NCBI GenBank assembly: GCA_963725275.1
Contig: CAVRXS010000006.1
Location: 1 to 64,000 of the forward strand
Reading direction: 5' to 3'
Source: Bog-756 sp963725275
GTDB lineage: Bacteria; Actinomycetota; Acidimicrobiia; Acidimicrobiales; RAAP-2
Length of the DNA: 64,000 nt
Shown: piece after piece, positions 17,266-26,312 of the stretch
Position numbering within the stretch: position 1 is the stretch's first letter
How the letters are laid out: the number at the start of each line of letters is the position of its first letter
Program-made: the position numbers and the translations under genes
Notes under the pieces: generated by a model
Seen by the model: the letters and a program-made list of their open reading frames with translations, nothing else
Databases searched by the model: none
Told to the model about the DNA's origin: nothing

Positions 17266-18558
17266 ATGACAAAGGCATCAGTCGTGGACCGTACGCGAGT
17301 CGCGTTTGTCGGCCTCACGGCACTGGCACTGGCGGCGAGCATCGTCCTCGTCGGCGTCACGCCGAGCGGAGCGTCGACCCCCCACGCAAACGCGGGGCCG
17401 CTCACGTCAACTGCCCGAGGCACACTCATCGCCGACCATTCGGTTGGGACCGCCGGCGTGACCGGTGCTGCCGCCATCTACCTCATCGAGTACTACTCGG
17501 AGACACTGCAGGGAGCGCCGGTCAAGGTCACCGGATTGGTGTTCGTTCCAACGGGCACAGCACCAGTAGGGGGCTGGCCGATCGTGAACTGGGCGCACCC
17601 GACCGACGGCACCAACAAGAACTGCGCGCCGTCGCTCGACCCCTCGACGGCTGTTCCCAATATCGACGCCATCCTGGCTGAGCACTGGGAGGTCGTGGCC
17701 ACTGACTACCAGGGCGAAGCGAACTTGAACATCCTGTCTCCCTCGCCCGGGCTCCTTCCGTATCTTGCGGGAACGAGCGCCGCGTACAACACGATCGACA
17801 TCGTACGGGCAGCCCGACACTTGCCAGCCGCCCATGCCAGCGCGAATTATGTCGTCTGGGGATGGTCCGAGGGCGGCCAGACAGTCCTTTTCGTGCTCGA
17901 CAAGGCCAAGACCTACGGTTCGGGTCTCGATCTCAAGGGAGGGCTTGCCATTGCGCCTCCGTCGAACTTTGGTACAGAGCTGCCGTATATCGAAGACAAC
18001 ACCCTCTACTGGCCGCTCGTCTTCATGTTCGTCGGCGGTCTCAATGCCGCCTACGGCAATACGCTCGCCCCGACGTCGGAGATGCTGACGGCAGCCGGTC
18101 AGAGCGATCTACCCCTCCTGGGCACAGACTGCGTCGCTGCCGTGATCACGACGTTGGATCATTCGACGTTCTCGACGATCCTCACGTTTCCCCGCGGGGG
18201 TGCGTTGTCCACGCTGCCGGCAGCGTGGCGGACCGTGTTCTCCAAGAACGACCCGGCAACGGCGGCGAACCTCGCGTCGACGGACACCTCCGTCCCCCTG
18301 GTCATCGCTGGCGGTTCAGACGACACGCTGGTCGATCCGGTCACCACTGCCCAGCTTGCGTACAAGATGTGCGCACTGAGCACCCCCCAGAATGTCCAGC
18401 GCTGGGTGTACACCGGTCTCGATCACGACAGCATCGCCGGGCCGGCTCCGGTCAACGACTTCGTGTCCTGGACGGCCGACCGCTTTGCCGGCTCGGGCTC
18501 CTACACGCCCACGGGCACCCCCACGAACCCGGCGACGGTCACGAAGAGCTGCGGCTAA
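17266..18558 (+). CDS. Secreted lipase (LIP-type alpha/beta hydrolase)
   Basis: 430 residues from ATG 17266 after GGAAGGGCGG; an upstream GTG is less likely. Signal peptide at residues 10-37 (VAFVGLTALALAASIVLVGV). LIP-family features: GWPIVNWAHPTDGT, nucleophile elbow VVWGWSEGGQ with Ser201, and the catalytic His in GLDHDSIAGP near the end, with Asp in GGSDDTLVDP. These secreted enzymes hydrolyse long-chain esters. It ends in CG-rich sequence convergent with the PhyH gene. A paralogous secreted hydrolase group (31485) differs in family. Confidence 0.85.
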   Translation: MTKASVVDRTRVAFVGLTALALAASIVLVGVTPSGASTPHANAGPLTSTARGTLIADHSVGTAGVTGAAAIYLIEYYSETLQGAPVKVTGLVFVPTGTAPVGGWPIVNWAHPTDGTNKNCAPSLDPSTAVPNIDAILAEHWEVVATDYQGEANLNILSPSPGLLPYLAGTSAAYNTIDIVRAARHLPAAHASANYVVWGWSEGGQTVLFVLDKAKTYGSGLDLKGGLAIAPPSNFGTELPYIEDNTLYWPLVFMFVGGLNAAYGNTLAPTSEMLTAAGQSDLPLLGTDCVAAVITTLDHSTFSTILTFPRGGALSTLPAAWRTVFSKNDPATAANLASTDTSVPLVIAGGSDDTLVDPVTTAQLAYKMCALSTPQNVQRWVYTGLDHDSIAGPAPVNDFVSWTADRFAGSGSYTPTGTPTNPATVTKSCG

Positions 18559-18633
18559 TCATCCGGTGGCACCAGTAGGTCCATGAAGCGGCGCGGCGTC
18601 CGTACTGCGTCGCCACGAGCGCAGACCTATGGG

Positions 18634-19605
18634 CTACCCCGATCCCTCGCGATCCGCTAGCGCACACCGCCATGGCTCGAGGTCGAGCCCGGGATAGCGG
18701 ATCGCGACCCCCCGGAGCAGGGCCTCGTCCCAGATCGGATGGCCGGGCAGTGGGAACCCGAAGAGCGCCAGCTCCCGTGGGGTCGAGTGCTCTGCGAACT
18801 GCGTCCACTCCGGACCCGTCGAGTTCGACTGTGCCTGGTCGTACCCGATCCAGTCCTGCCCGGCACGCTTGAAGGCAAGCCCGAGGAGGAAGCGGGCGGA
18901 GCGCTCCGAGGTGAACGGGGCGGCCCGGTGGAACACGTTGGACCGGTAGACGAGAAGCGATCCGCGCCGACCGCTCGCCCGTTGCTCGGCGCTGTAGAGG
19001 GCCGGGTCCTTGTCGGGCATGACCACCGGCATCCACGCCCGCACATGGGTCGAGTCGCGCACCGACACCAGGCGGGTGGGATTGTCGGTCTCCCCGACGT
19101 CGCACAGGTAGAGGAACGACTGCAGGTTCCACCAGGGCGCCTCGGTACCCGCAGGCAGCCACGAGTGGTTGCGGTCGATGTGCATGGGTTGCTCGTAGTT
19201 GGTCACGCCCGAGTACTTGGCATTCGCGTGGGCCCCGTAGAGCCGCACGTCCTCGGTCCCGAGCGCACGCTCGGCGAAGTCGACGATGGAAGGGTGCACG
19301 CAGAGGCGGTTGAGGGCGCCCGCTCCCGGGAAGGGGAACGAGGCCGACCAGCGATGCTGGGCGCCACGGAACCCGGGGCCATCTGCAGGCCATTCGAACT
19401 CCTCGGCTGGATCGGCCCTGGATCCGATCCGGCTGCGGGTCACCGCCTCCGGAGCGGCGTGGAACTCCTCGCTGGATGGAAAGACCAGCCGCAGGTCGTC
19501 CGAAGCGGCATCGATCTCGTTGCAGTCGACGAGCCCCTCCAGGAGTACCCACCCGTCGTCGCGCCAGCATGCGAGCTCGGCGTCTGTGGCGAGCCGTGAG
19601 GCCAC
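18634..19605 (-). CDS. Phytanoyl-CoA dioxygenase (PhyH) family protein
   Basis: 323 residues from GTG 19605, preceded by GGAGG about eight bases away. Fe(II)/2-oxoglutarate dioxygenase fold: the iron-binding His-x-Asp in QPMHIDRNHSW, second His in VFHRAAPFT, then the 2OG-binding Arg (SERSARFLLGLAF). Such enzymes hydroxylate fatty acyl chains or small molecules. It is convergent with the lipase and divergent from the alpha/beta hydrolase at 19698. Substrate cannot be read from sequence. Confidence 0.83.
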   Translation of the reverse strand: MASRLATDAELACWRDDGWVLLEGLVDCNEIDAASDDLRLVFPSSEEFHAAPEAVTRSRIGSRADPAEEFEWPADGPGFRGAQHRWSASFPFPGAGALNRLCVHPSIVDFAERALGTEDVRLYGAHANAKYSGVTNYEQPMHIDRNHSWLPAGTEAPWWNLQSFLYLCDVGETDNPTRLVSVRDSTHVRAWMPVVMPDKDPALYSAEQRASGRRGSLLVYRSNVFHRAAPFTSERSARFLLGLAFKRAGQDWIGYDQAQSNSTGPEWTQFAEHSTPRELALFGFPLPGHPIWDEALLRGVAIRYPGLDLEPWRCALADREGSG

Positions 19606-19697
19606 TCGAGCACCCTCCGTCCTGGGATCTGCCTGATGGGTACGCTAGCCCGGCTGGTATCGCACCCACCCCCCTGCGCGGATGTGACGATAGGGCC

Positions 19698-20585
19698 ATG
19701 GACCCCGACCGAACCATCTTCGAGGGCTTCGAGGGCGTACGCCTGGTTGCCGACGTGCGCGGCGACCCCGAGTCCCCCCCGGTGCTGTTCCTCCACGGGG
19801 GTGGTCAGACCAGACACGCCTGGGGCGGGACCGCCGCGACGGTGGCGGCGCAGGGATGGAGGACGGTGGCGATCGACCTGCGTGGTCATGGCGAGAGCGA
19901 CTGGGCCCCGAACGGCGACTACTCCTTCACCGCCTTCTGCGCGGACTGCGTCGCCGTGGCCGACCAGCTGGGTCGGCCACCGGTCCTGGTGGGCGCCTCG
20001 CTGGGTGGCATGGCCGCCATGCTCGCCGAGGGGACGAGCGACCGGACCGTCTCCTGTGGCCTGGTACTGGTGGACATCACCCCCAAGACGAACGAAGAGG
20101 GCATCCAGCGGATCGCCCGGTTCATGCAGTCGGGCATCGACGGATTCGACTCCCTCGAGGAGGCGGGCGCGGCGATCGCCGCCTACACCCCCCAACGGAC
20201 CAGGCCGGTGAACCCGGCGGGCCTCATGAAGGTGCTGCGCCTGCGTGACGGTCGCTGGTACTGGCACTGGGACCCCCTCGTGATCAGCCACGATCGGACC
20301 GAGGTGGTGCCGAACCGCTTCGCCGGCCTGCTCGACGCGGCACTGAGCAACATCGACGTGCCGACCCTGCTCGTCTGGGGGCTCCTGAGCGACGTCGTGA
20401 CCCAGGAAGGGGTCGACGAGCTGTTGTCCCGGATTCCGGGCGCGACGGTCGTCGCGGTCGGTGGTGCGTCCCACATGATCGCCGGGGACCGCAACGACGC
20501 CTTCACCGATGCGGTGGTCACCTTCCTGACCGATCGCATCCGGCCGACCCTCGATGATCCGGCCGGCCCACCTCCGAGGTCGTGA
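19698..20585 (+). CDS. Alpha/beta hydrolase
   Basis: 295 residues from ATG 19698. Hydrolase core with oxyanion motif LFLHGGGQTRHAWGGT, nucleophile VLVGASLGGMAAML, and catalytic Asp and His in LLVWGLLSDVV and GASHMIAGDR. Similar small proteins act on esters or as haloperoxidase-like enzymes. It sits 92 bases divergent from the PhyH gene, so the two may share a control region. Confidence 0.83.
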   Translation: MDPDRTIFEGFEGVRLVADVRGDPESPPVLFLHGGGQTRHAWGGTAATVAAQGWRTVAIDLRGHGESDWAPNGDYSFTAFCADCVAVADQLGRPPVLVGASLGGMAAMLAEGTSDRTVSCGLVLVDITPKTNEEGIQRIARFMQSGIDGFDSLEEAGAAIAAYTPQRTRPVNPAGLMKVLRLRDGRWYWHWDPLVISHDRTEVVPNRFAGLLDAALSNIDVPTLLVWGLLSDVVTQEGVDELLSRIPGATVVAVGGASHMIAGDRNDAFTDAVVTFLTDRIRPTLDDPAGPPPRS

Positions 20586-20675
20586 CGTCCGACCGCCCGG
20601 ACGGTCGGGACCGGTGGGAGTCTTGCCCCGCAGAGCCGGGTCGTGCACGATGGTCACCACCCGGGAGGCGACCTG

Positions 20676-21419
20676 ATGCCCAACCACCTAGCCTTTGTCT
20701 GCGCGATGCCGATGGAGCTGACCCCGCTCAAGCGGAAGCTCTCCCTCCGGCGAACCCGCGTGGGCGCGCTCGACATCCACGTCGGGACGCTCGGCGGCCA
20801 GCCGGTCGTGGCCATCGTCACCGGCATGGGCACTGCCCTCGCCACCCAGGGCCTCGAGCGCCTCTTGGACACCGTCGAGGTCGGGCGGGTGGTCGTGGTC
20901 GGGATCACCGGCGCGGTCGACGACGACACACCCTTCGGGACCCTTGTCCTGCCCGAGCGGGTCGTCAACAGTGCGACGGGAGCCGAGTACCGCCCCGAAC
21001 AGCTGGGCGCAGGCGAACCGCACGGGACGATGTGGACCACCGACGAGCTCACGACAGACCTGGATCTCCTCGCAACCTTACGAGCCGACGGGGTGGTGTC
21101 GCTGGACATGGAAACGGCAGCGATCGCCGAGGTGTGCGAGCGTCGGGGTATCCCCTGGTCGGTCTTCCGGGTCATCAGCGACCGCGCCACCGACGGGAGT
21201 ATCGACGAGGAGGTGTTCCGGCTCAGCAATCAGGACGGGAGCCCGAACCCCGCGTCGATCGCCGCCTACCTCCTCAAGCATCCGAATCGAATCCCTGCCC
21301 TCGCCCGCTTGGCCAAGGCTGCGCAGCAGGCGACCACATGCGCTGCGTCGGCGGCGATCCAAGCGGTGACAGGACTCCCCGGGGCTGCGGGACCGCAGGC
21401 GTCACCCGAAGGCCGCTGA
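20676..21419 (+). CDS. Nucleoside phosphorylase/MTA-SAH nucleosidase-like protein
   Basis: 247 residues from ATG 20676, preceded by GGGAGGCG. The PF01048 fold is shown by CAMPMELTPLKRKLSL (substrate-entry region), VVVVGITGAVDDDTPFG, the substrate Glu motif SLDMETAAIAEVCE, and the catalytic Asp in RVISDRATDGS. Homologues cleave purine N-glycosidic bonds. The C-terminal 40 residues carry an Ala-rich helix and are atypical. It lies between an alpha/beta hydrolase and an MFS transporter on the same strand. Confidence 0.75.
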   Translation: MPNHLAFVCAMPMELTPLKRKLSLRRTRVGALDIHVGTLGGQPVVAIVTGMGTALATQGLERLLDTVEVGRVVVVGITGAVDDDTPFGTLVLPERVVNSATGAEYRPEQLGAGEPHGTMWTTDELTTDLDLLATLRADGVVSLDMETAAIAEVCERRGIPWSVFRVISDRATDGSIDEEVFRLSNQDGSPNPASIAAYLLKHPNRIPALARLAKAAQQATTCAASAAIQAVTGLPGAAGPQASPEGR

Positions 21420-21486
21420 CCACCGGCCTGCGACTGCTCGGGCGGGGCTGCCGTCGGGAGCTCGCGCGGCAGGCGGGCTGACCGCC

Positions 21487-22767
21487 GTGCCTCCGTCGGA
21501 GCCGCCGTCCGGCGGGATCCCGGCCCTCCATCTCTATCGCTGGATCGACCCGGTGGTCATCGGAGTCGTCATCGCTGCCTTCGCCGCGGGGTTCGGACAG
21601 TTCGGTGTGGTCGCCGCACTCGGCAAGGTGGCCAAGGAGTTCGGTCGCTCGACGCAAGGAACGACGATCGCCGATCAGGCCGGCCTCTCGGGAACCGCGC
21701 TCGGCATCGGATTGGCGATCATCCGCCTGGCCTCGCTCGGCGCGCTCCCCCTCGCCGGACTGGCCGATCGGTTCGGTCGTCGGACGATGCTGCTCGTCAC
21801 GGTCGGCATCGGGCTCGCGATCACCGCAGTGGCAGCCGCCAGCCCGAGCTACTGGTGGTTCGTCGTGATCTTCGCCCTGGGCCGGCCGTTCCTGAGCGCG
21901 ACCAACTCCCTCACCGCGGTGCTCGCCGCCGAGCAAACCGGAGCAGCCGACCGGGCCAAGGCGGTGGCGTTCGTGGCCGCCGGGTACGGGGTCGGGGCCG
22001 GAGTCATTGCACTCCTCAGCCTCGCGTCGAGCAGCCTCGGGTTCCGGGGGATCTTCGCCCTGGCGCTGATCCCGCTGTCCCTCCTACCGGTCATCGCCCG
22101 ACAGGTCACCGAATCGGATCGCTTCGCCGTGGCCGCAGCCGCCAAGGTGCACCCCCTCCCGGTTATCGGGGCGGTCGGCCGGCGGTTCCGGGGACGGCTC
22201 TCGGTCCTCGCCCTCCTCGCGTTCGCGATCTCGGTGATCACCGGCCCGGCCAACACGTTCGCCTACCTCTACGCCGAGAACGTCCTCCACCAGTCGGGCC
22301 TCCTGACCGGTCTCATGGTGGTGGGCGCCGGCGCCACGGGACTGGTCGGGCTGCTCATCGGCCGCTGGTCGGCGGACAATATCGGCAGGCGTCCCACTGG
22401 GGCGGTCGGCATGGTGGGCATCGCCGTGTTCGGGGCGATGGCCTACAGCGGGTCACAGGCCGCTCTCGTCGTCGGTTACTGCCTCGGTGTGCTCGCCGGG
22501 TCGGTCCTCGCGCCGTGCATCGGTTCGTTGCTCACCGAGCTGTTCCCGACGTCGGTCCGTGCATCGGTGGCGGGATGGTGGCTCGTCGCCGGCGTCTTCG
22601 GGGCCGCGGCCGGGCTGGTCGTCTTCGGAGCCGTCGCCGACATCGGCAATCGCTTCGGCCTGGCCGCGGTGGCCACGTTCCTGCCGGCATGCCTCGCTGC
22701 GGGCCTGTTCTGGTGCCTCCCCGAGACGCGGGGAACCGAACCCGAGGAGCTCTGGCCTGAACCGTGA
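21487..22767 (+). CDS. MFS transporter (12 TM)
   Basis: 426 residues; start GTG 21487 (no good ribosome site; an internal start is possible). Features: a TM1 glycine motif (AAFAAGFGQFGVVAAL), loop motif A GLADRFGRRTMLLV, and the TM7-8 link GRWSADNIGRRPTG. Sugar/organic-acid type proton or substrate symport is likely. The stop overlaps the next gene by four bases. Substrate unknown. Confidence 0.8.
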   Translation: MPPSEPPSGGIPALHLYRWIDPVVIGVVIAAFAAGFGQFGVVAALGKVAKEFGRSTQGTTIADQAGLSGTALGIGLAIIRLASLGALPLAGLADRFGRRTMLLVTVGIGLAITAVAAASPSYWWFVVIFALGRPFLSATNSLTAVLAAEQTGAADRAKAVAFVAAGYGVGAGVIALLSLASSSLGFRGIFALALIPLSLLPVIARQVTESDRFAVAAAAKVHPLPVIGAVGRRFRGRLSVLALLAFAISVITGPANTFAYLYAENVLHQSGLLTGLMVVGAGATGLVGLLIGRWSADNIGRRPTGAVGMVGIAVFGAMAYSGSQAALVVGYCLGVLAGSVLAPCIGSLLTELFPTSVRASVAGWWLVAGVFGAAAGLVVFGAVADIGNRFGLAAVATFLPACLAAGLFWCLPETRGTEPEELWPEP

Positions 22768-23180
22768 GCCGCCGCGTGCTGCGTGCCTGCGGTGTCGTCG
22801 GCGCGGTGGTGCTGGCCACCCTCGCGTCGTTCACCCGGCCGTTCACGGTGCCCGCAGACACCGTCGTCCTCCTCGGAATTGCCGGGATCGCCGCGTTCGG
22901 GTTGCTCGACCGCCGGATCGGAGCGGAGGGTACGGCGACCACCGGTGGCCATGCGGGCACCGGGGGACGGTCGGCCGACGGCTGGGGGCTGCGCTGGGGG
23001 CTCTCGGCCGTCGCGATCGCCGCCGGGGTCGGGTGGGAACTGTTCTGCTACTTCTCGTCCCCTCGCCAGGACCATCCCACGGTGAGCTCGATGCTCGACG
23101 TGGTCGACGCGCACCGTCCCTGGCTCGGACTCGTCTTCGCGGTGTGGCTCCTGCTCGGTTGGCGCCTGGTCGAGCGATGA
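22764..23180 (+). CDS. Small membrane protein of unknown function
   Basis: 138 residues from GTG 22764, overlapping the transporter stop, hence translationally coupled. It has a TM helix at the N-terminus (GVVGAVVLATLASF), a second (DTVVLLGIAGIAAFGLL), a Gly/Thr-rich cytoplasmic stretch, a third helix (GLSAVAIAAGVGWELFCYF) and a C-terminal one (WLGLVFAVWLLLGWRL). No family recognised. Its stop overlaps the next small ORF. Confidence 0.55.
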   Translation: MSRRVLRACGVVGAVVLATLASFTRPFTVPADTVVLLGIAGIAAFGLLDRRIGAEGTATTGGHAGTGGRSADGWGLRWGLSAVAIAAGVGWELFCYFSSPRQDHPTVSSMLDVVDAHRPWLGLVFAVWLLLGWRLVER

Positions 23181-23377
23181 CCTGGCGCGACGTCACCTGG
23201 GCCGTCTGGTCGGCCATCGCGCTCGTACTCGTCGCGTCCGAGGCCGCCGCGATCGTCTCGCGCGGGCGCCTCCCGCGAGCGGACGACCTGCTCCGGATGA
23301 TGACCGCGAGTCCGACCCGCAGGACGCTGCTGGTGCTCGGCTGGCTCTGGCTCGGATGGCACACCTTCGCCCGATGA
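23177..23377 (+). CDS. Small DUF6186-like membrane protein
   Basis: 66 residues from ATG 23177, overlapping the previous stop (ATGA). One to two TM helices (AVWSAIALVLVASEAAAIV and TLLVLGWLWLGWHTF) with a WLWLGWH end typical of DUF6186-like proteins. Probably functions with the preceding membrane protein. Family link is by resemblance only. Confidence 0.55.
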   Translation: MTWRDVTWAVWSAIALVLVASEAAAIVSRGRLPRADDLLRMMTASPTRRTLLVLGWLWLGWHTFAR

Positions 23378-23423
23378 CACCGTGCCGGGCCGGCCGGCCG
23401 GATCGGCGGCCGGTTGGCGCGGG

Positions 23424-24596
23424 TCAGGAGGTCGGGCCGACGACGGTCACCGGGGTCCCGATGGGAGTGAGCGGCCAGACCTGGGCCGCAACGGCGATCG
23501 GCATCTCGACACAACCGTTGCTCTGGGGCGATCCGTAGCTCGCCCGCACGAAGCCGTGTAGGGCGTCCCCGCCGTTGAAGTAGCTCGCCCAGGGGACGTT
23601 CGGATCGTCGTAGGTGCTGCCGTCGGGGTTGGTGCCCTGCATGCGCGAGCTCACCACGTGCTCGAAGACCGGGAAGGTGCCGTCCGCGGTGTCCGCGCCC
23701 GGGGCGCCGGTGTTCACCGCGACGCCGGTCATCACGGGCGCTCCGTTCTCGAAGAGGGTCAGCGTCTCGGGCAGCTGCTTGGAGACCCAGACGTCCGTGT
23801 ACGGCCGCGTGTTGATCTTCCCGGACGAAACATCGGCGAGCAGGGCACCCCAGACCTGCACGCCGGCAACCCCGTCCACCGCAAACCCGTGCTGATCCTC
23901 GAAGCTCATCACCGCAGCCTTTGTGATGACGTTCTCCGAACCCTCGATCCACAGCGAGGTGAACGCGGCCGGGAGGTCCAGCCAGCGCCAGGCGAAGCTT
24001 CCCGCCTGTGGGGAGACCGACCCGGAGGGAGAGCCCGGCGGAGCGGACGGCGTGAAGGAGAGCGGGAGGTAGTTCAACTGCGCGAGCAACTGCTGGAGCC
24101 GCTCCGTGCTGGCCTGGACGACGGAGAAGCTGACGGTCGCCGGTTGGGTCAGCCTGCCGCCGTTCGCCCCCTCGGGGCCGGCCGCTCCCGGCGGGATGAC
24201 CAGTGACTCGGTCGCGGTCGGCAGGAAGGGAGCCGAAGCCAGGAACGAAAGGGTGCTGTGTCCGACCATCCGCCAGATCCCTGCTACCGGTGGGCTGAAC
24301 ATCGGCATGCCGGTCGCCCCTCCGAGAGGAGCGGAGAAGGTCACGGTCACCGCCTGGTCCGATGGCACGCCGGAGGCTCCGTTGGCCGGCACCGTCGAGA
24401 CGACGGAGAGTGTCCGCACCGCGGCGGGTCCGTGGGTGGAGGCCGCTCCCGAGGCCGACGGACCGTTCGTGGTCCCCGAGTGCCTGCCGAACGCATAGGC
24501 CCCAGCGGCCACCGCGACCAGTGCCACGACCGTGATCAGGACCACCAGCATGGTGCGATGCCGCTTGGGCGGGGGAACGAGGATCCGGTACTCCAC
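23424..24596 (-). CDS. L,D-transpeptidase with Ig-like and putative peptidoglycan-binding domains
   Basis: 390 residues from GTG 24596 (GGGAGTC upstream). Single N-terminal membrane anchor (TMLVVLITVVALVAVAAG), a Ser-rich linker, then an Ig-like domain (VSTVPANGASGVPSDQAVTV), a peptidoglycan-binding-like segment, and the YkuD catalytic domain at the C-terminus with HGFVRASYGSPQSNGCVEM (catalytic His and Cys ~362). It cross-links peptidoglycan stems outside the membrane. Nothing is missing. The convergent DUF6186-like gene is unlikely to be in the same unit. Confidence 0.9.
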   Translation of the reverse strand: MEYRILVPPPKRHRTMLVVLITVVALVAVAAGAYAFGRHSGTTNGPSASGAASTHGPAAVRTLSVVSTVPANGASGVPSDQAVTVTFSAPLGGATGMPMFSPPVAGIWRMVGHSTLSFLASAPFLPTATESLVIPPGAAGPEGANGGRLTQPATVSFSVVQASTERLQQLLAQLNYLPLSFTPSAPPGSPSGSVSPQAGSFAWRWLDLPAAFTSLWIEGSENVITKAAVMSFEDQHGFAVDGVAGVQVWGALLADVSSGKINTRPYTDVWVSKQLPETLTLFENGAPVMTGVAVNTGAPGADTADGTFPVFEHVVSSRMQGTNPDGSTYDDPNVPWASYFNGGDALHGFVRASYGSPQSNGCVEMPIAVAAQVWPLTPIGTPVTVVGPTS

Positions 24597-24711
24597 GATG
24601 ACTCCCGATGCTCGAGGGGACCGGCGGGTCGGGTACGCCGACCGCAGCGCCCCGGGGCGTCTCCACCGTCCACGCTACCCACGCGATCGCAGGATGTCGG
24701 CGCGGTTCAGG

Positions 24712-26097
24712 TCACGCAGCCTGCTCCGGGCCGTCGGTCAGGTGCCGTATGGCGTCCAGGATGGCCCGGTGGAAGGTGGGGTACGCGTAGATCATGTGCC
24801 GGAGCCGGCTGGTCGGGACCTCGGCATGCACCGCGAGCGTGAGCAGGCCGAGCATCTCCCCGCCGCAGGGCCCCATCGAGGTGGCGCCGACCAGCACGCC
24901 GCGGTCCCGGTCCTCGACGATCTTGACCAGCCCCTCGTTGCCGGCCTTGTGGATCCACCCCCGGGCCGAGTCCGGGACCCGGGCAAGGCCCACCCGGACC
25001 TCGATGCCCTCCGCCAGCGCTTCTCGCTCGGTGCGCCCGACGGAGCCGATCTCGGGATCGGTGAAGGTGACCCGGGGTACCGCCCGGTAGTCGGCCGGCA
25101 CCACTTCGCGGCCGAGGATATCCCGGACCACGATGTCCGCCTGGTACATCGAGACATGGGTGAAGCCTCCCTTGCCGGTCACGTCGCCCACCGCCCACGT
25201 CCGCTCGACACCGTCGACCCGCATGTGGTCGTCGACCGGCAGCGACCGCGCCCTCGGATCCAGGCCCACCGACGCGACGTCCAGCCGCTCGAGGTCCACG
25301 CGCCGTCCCGTGGCGACCAGCAACTGGTCGGCCAACAGCGGCTGGCCCTCGGCGAGCTCGACGGCGAACCGCTGTCCGTCGTACCCGACCGACTCGACCT
25401 CGACCGAGGTCCGCACCTCGATGCCCTCGGCCCCGAACACGTCGCCGAGCACGGCGGCGGCCTCCGGCTCCTCGGGACCGACCAGGTGGGGTGCCGTCTC
25501 GAGCACCGTGACCTGCGCGCCGAACCGCCGGAACACCTGGGCCATCTCGACCCCGATCGAGCCGCCCCCGAGGACGACGAGCGTGTGCGGCACCTGCGTG
25601 GTCCGGACCGCCTCCCGGTTGGTCCAGAACGGCGTGCCCGCGAGACCGGCCACGGGTGGAATCCAGGGGCGGGCCCCGCTCGCGACGACCACCGCCCGCC
25701 GGGCCGCGAACTCGCGGTCGCCGACGACGACCCGCCCGGGGCCTGCCAGTCGGGCCCAGCCGCGGACGAACCGGCCGCCTTTCCCCTCGAACCGCTCGAC
25801 GGCCACCGTGTCGTCCCAGTCGTCCGTCGCCTCGTCGCGGATACGCGCGGCCACCGGGTCCCAGCTCGGATGCACCGTCGAGCTCCCGCTCATGCCGTTG
25901 ACCCGTCGCGCCTCGGCGAGCAGGTCCGCGGCGCGGACCATCATCTTGGTGGGGATGCACCCCCAGTAGGGGCATTCGCCCCCCACCAGTTCGGCGTCGA
26001 TCCCGACCACGTCCAGGCCGGCCTCGGCCAGCCGCTCGGCCACGTCCTCGCCGCCGGGGCCCATGCCCACGACCACCACATCGACCTGCTCGCTCAT
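24712..26097 (-). CDS. FAD-dependent pyridine nucleotide-disulfide oxidoreductase
   Basis: 461 residues from ATG 26097. N-terminal FAD motif VVVVGMGPGGEDVAERLA, redox-active Cys pair in the unusual form GGECPYWGCIPTK, NAD(P) motif TLVVLGGGSIGVEMAQVFR, and dimerisation end RHMIYAYPTFHRAI carrying the catalytic His. Standard mercuric/lipoamide reductases have CLNVGC; CPYWGC is rarer and may point to a different disulfide or metal substrate. It stands alone between cell-wall and unknown genes. Confidence 0.85.
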   Translation of the reverse strand: MSEQVDVVVVGMGPGGEDVAERLAEAGLDVVGIDAELVGGECPYWGCIPTKMMVRAADLLAEARRVNGMSGSSTVHPSWDPVAARIRDEATDDWDDTVAVERFEGKGGRFVRGWARLAGPGRVVVGDREFAARRAVVVASGARPWIPPVAGLAGTPFWTNREAVRTTQVPHTLVVLGGGSIGVEMAQVFRRFGAQVTVLETAPHLVGPEEPEAAAVLGDVFGAEGIEVRTSVEVESVGYDGQRFAVELAEGQPLLADQLLVATGRRVDLERLDVASVGLDPRARSLPVDDHMRVDGVERTWAVGDVTGKGGFTHVSMYQADIVVRDILGREVVPADYRAVPRVTFTDPEIGSVGRTEREALAEGIEVRVGLARVPDSARGWIHKAGNEGLVKIVEDRDRGVLVGATSMGPCGGEMLGLLTLAVHAEVPTSRLRHMIYAYPTFHRAILDAIRHLTDGPEQAA

Positions 26098-26312
26098 CGT
26101 TGCCGCCTCTTGTCGGAAGGTATGGACCGCGACCCAGGCCGCTCACGGTGTGCCGGCCCAGCGCACCAGTCATCAGGGCACGGGCCGGACGATCCGGCAA
26201 ACTCCCTGGTCACAGGCGTCACCAGCATGCCGTATGCGTCGCCGCCCCGATGGATATGGGACACTCGGCAATCCGGGTCCCGGTACCCCGGGGAGAGGGG
26301 GGACGATTGTCT

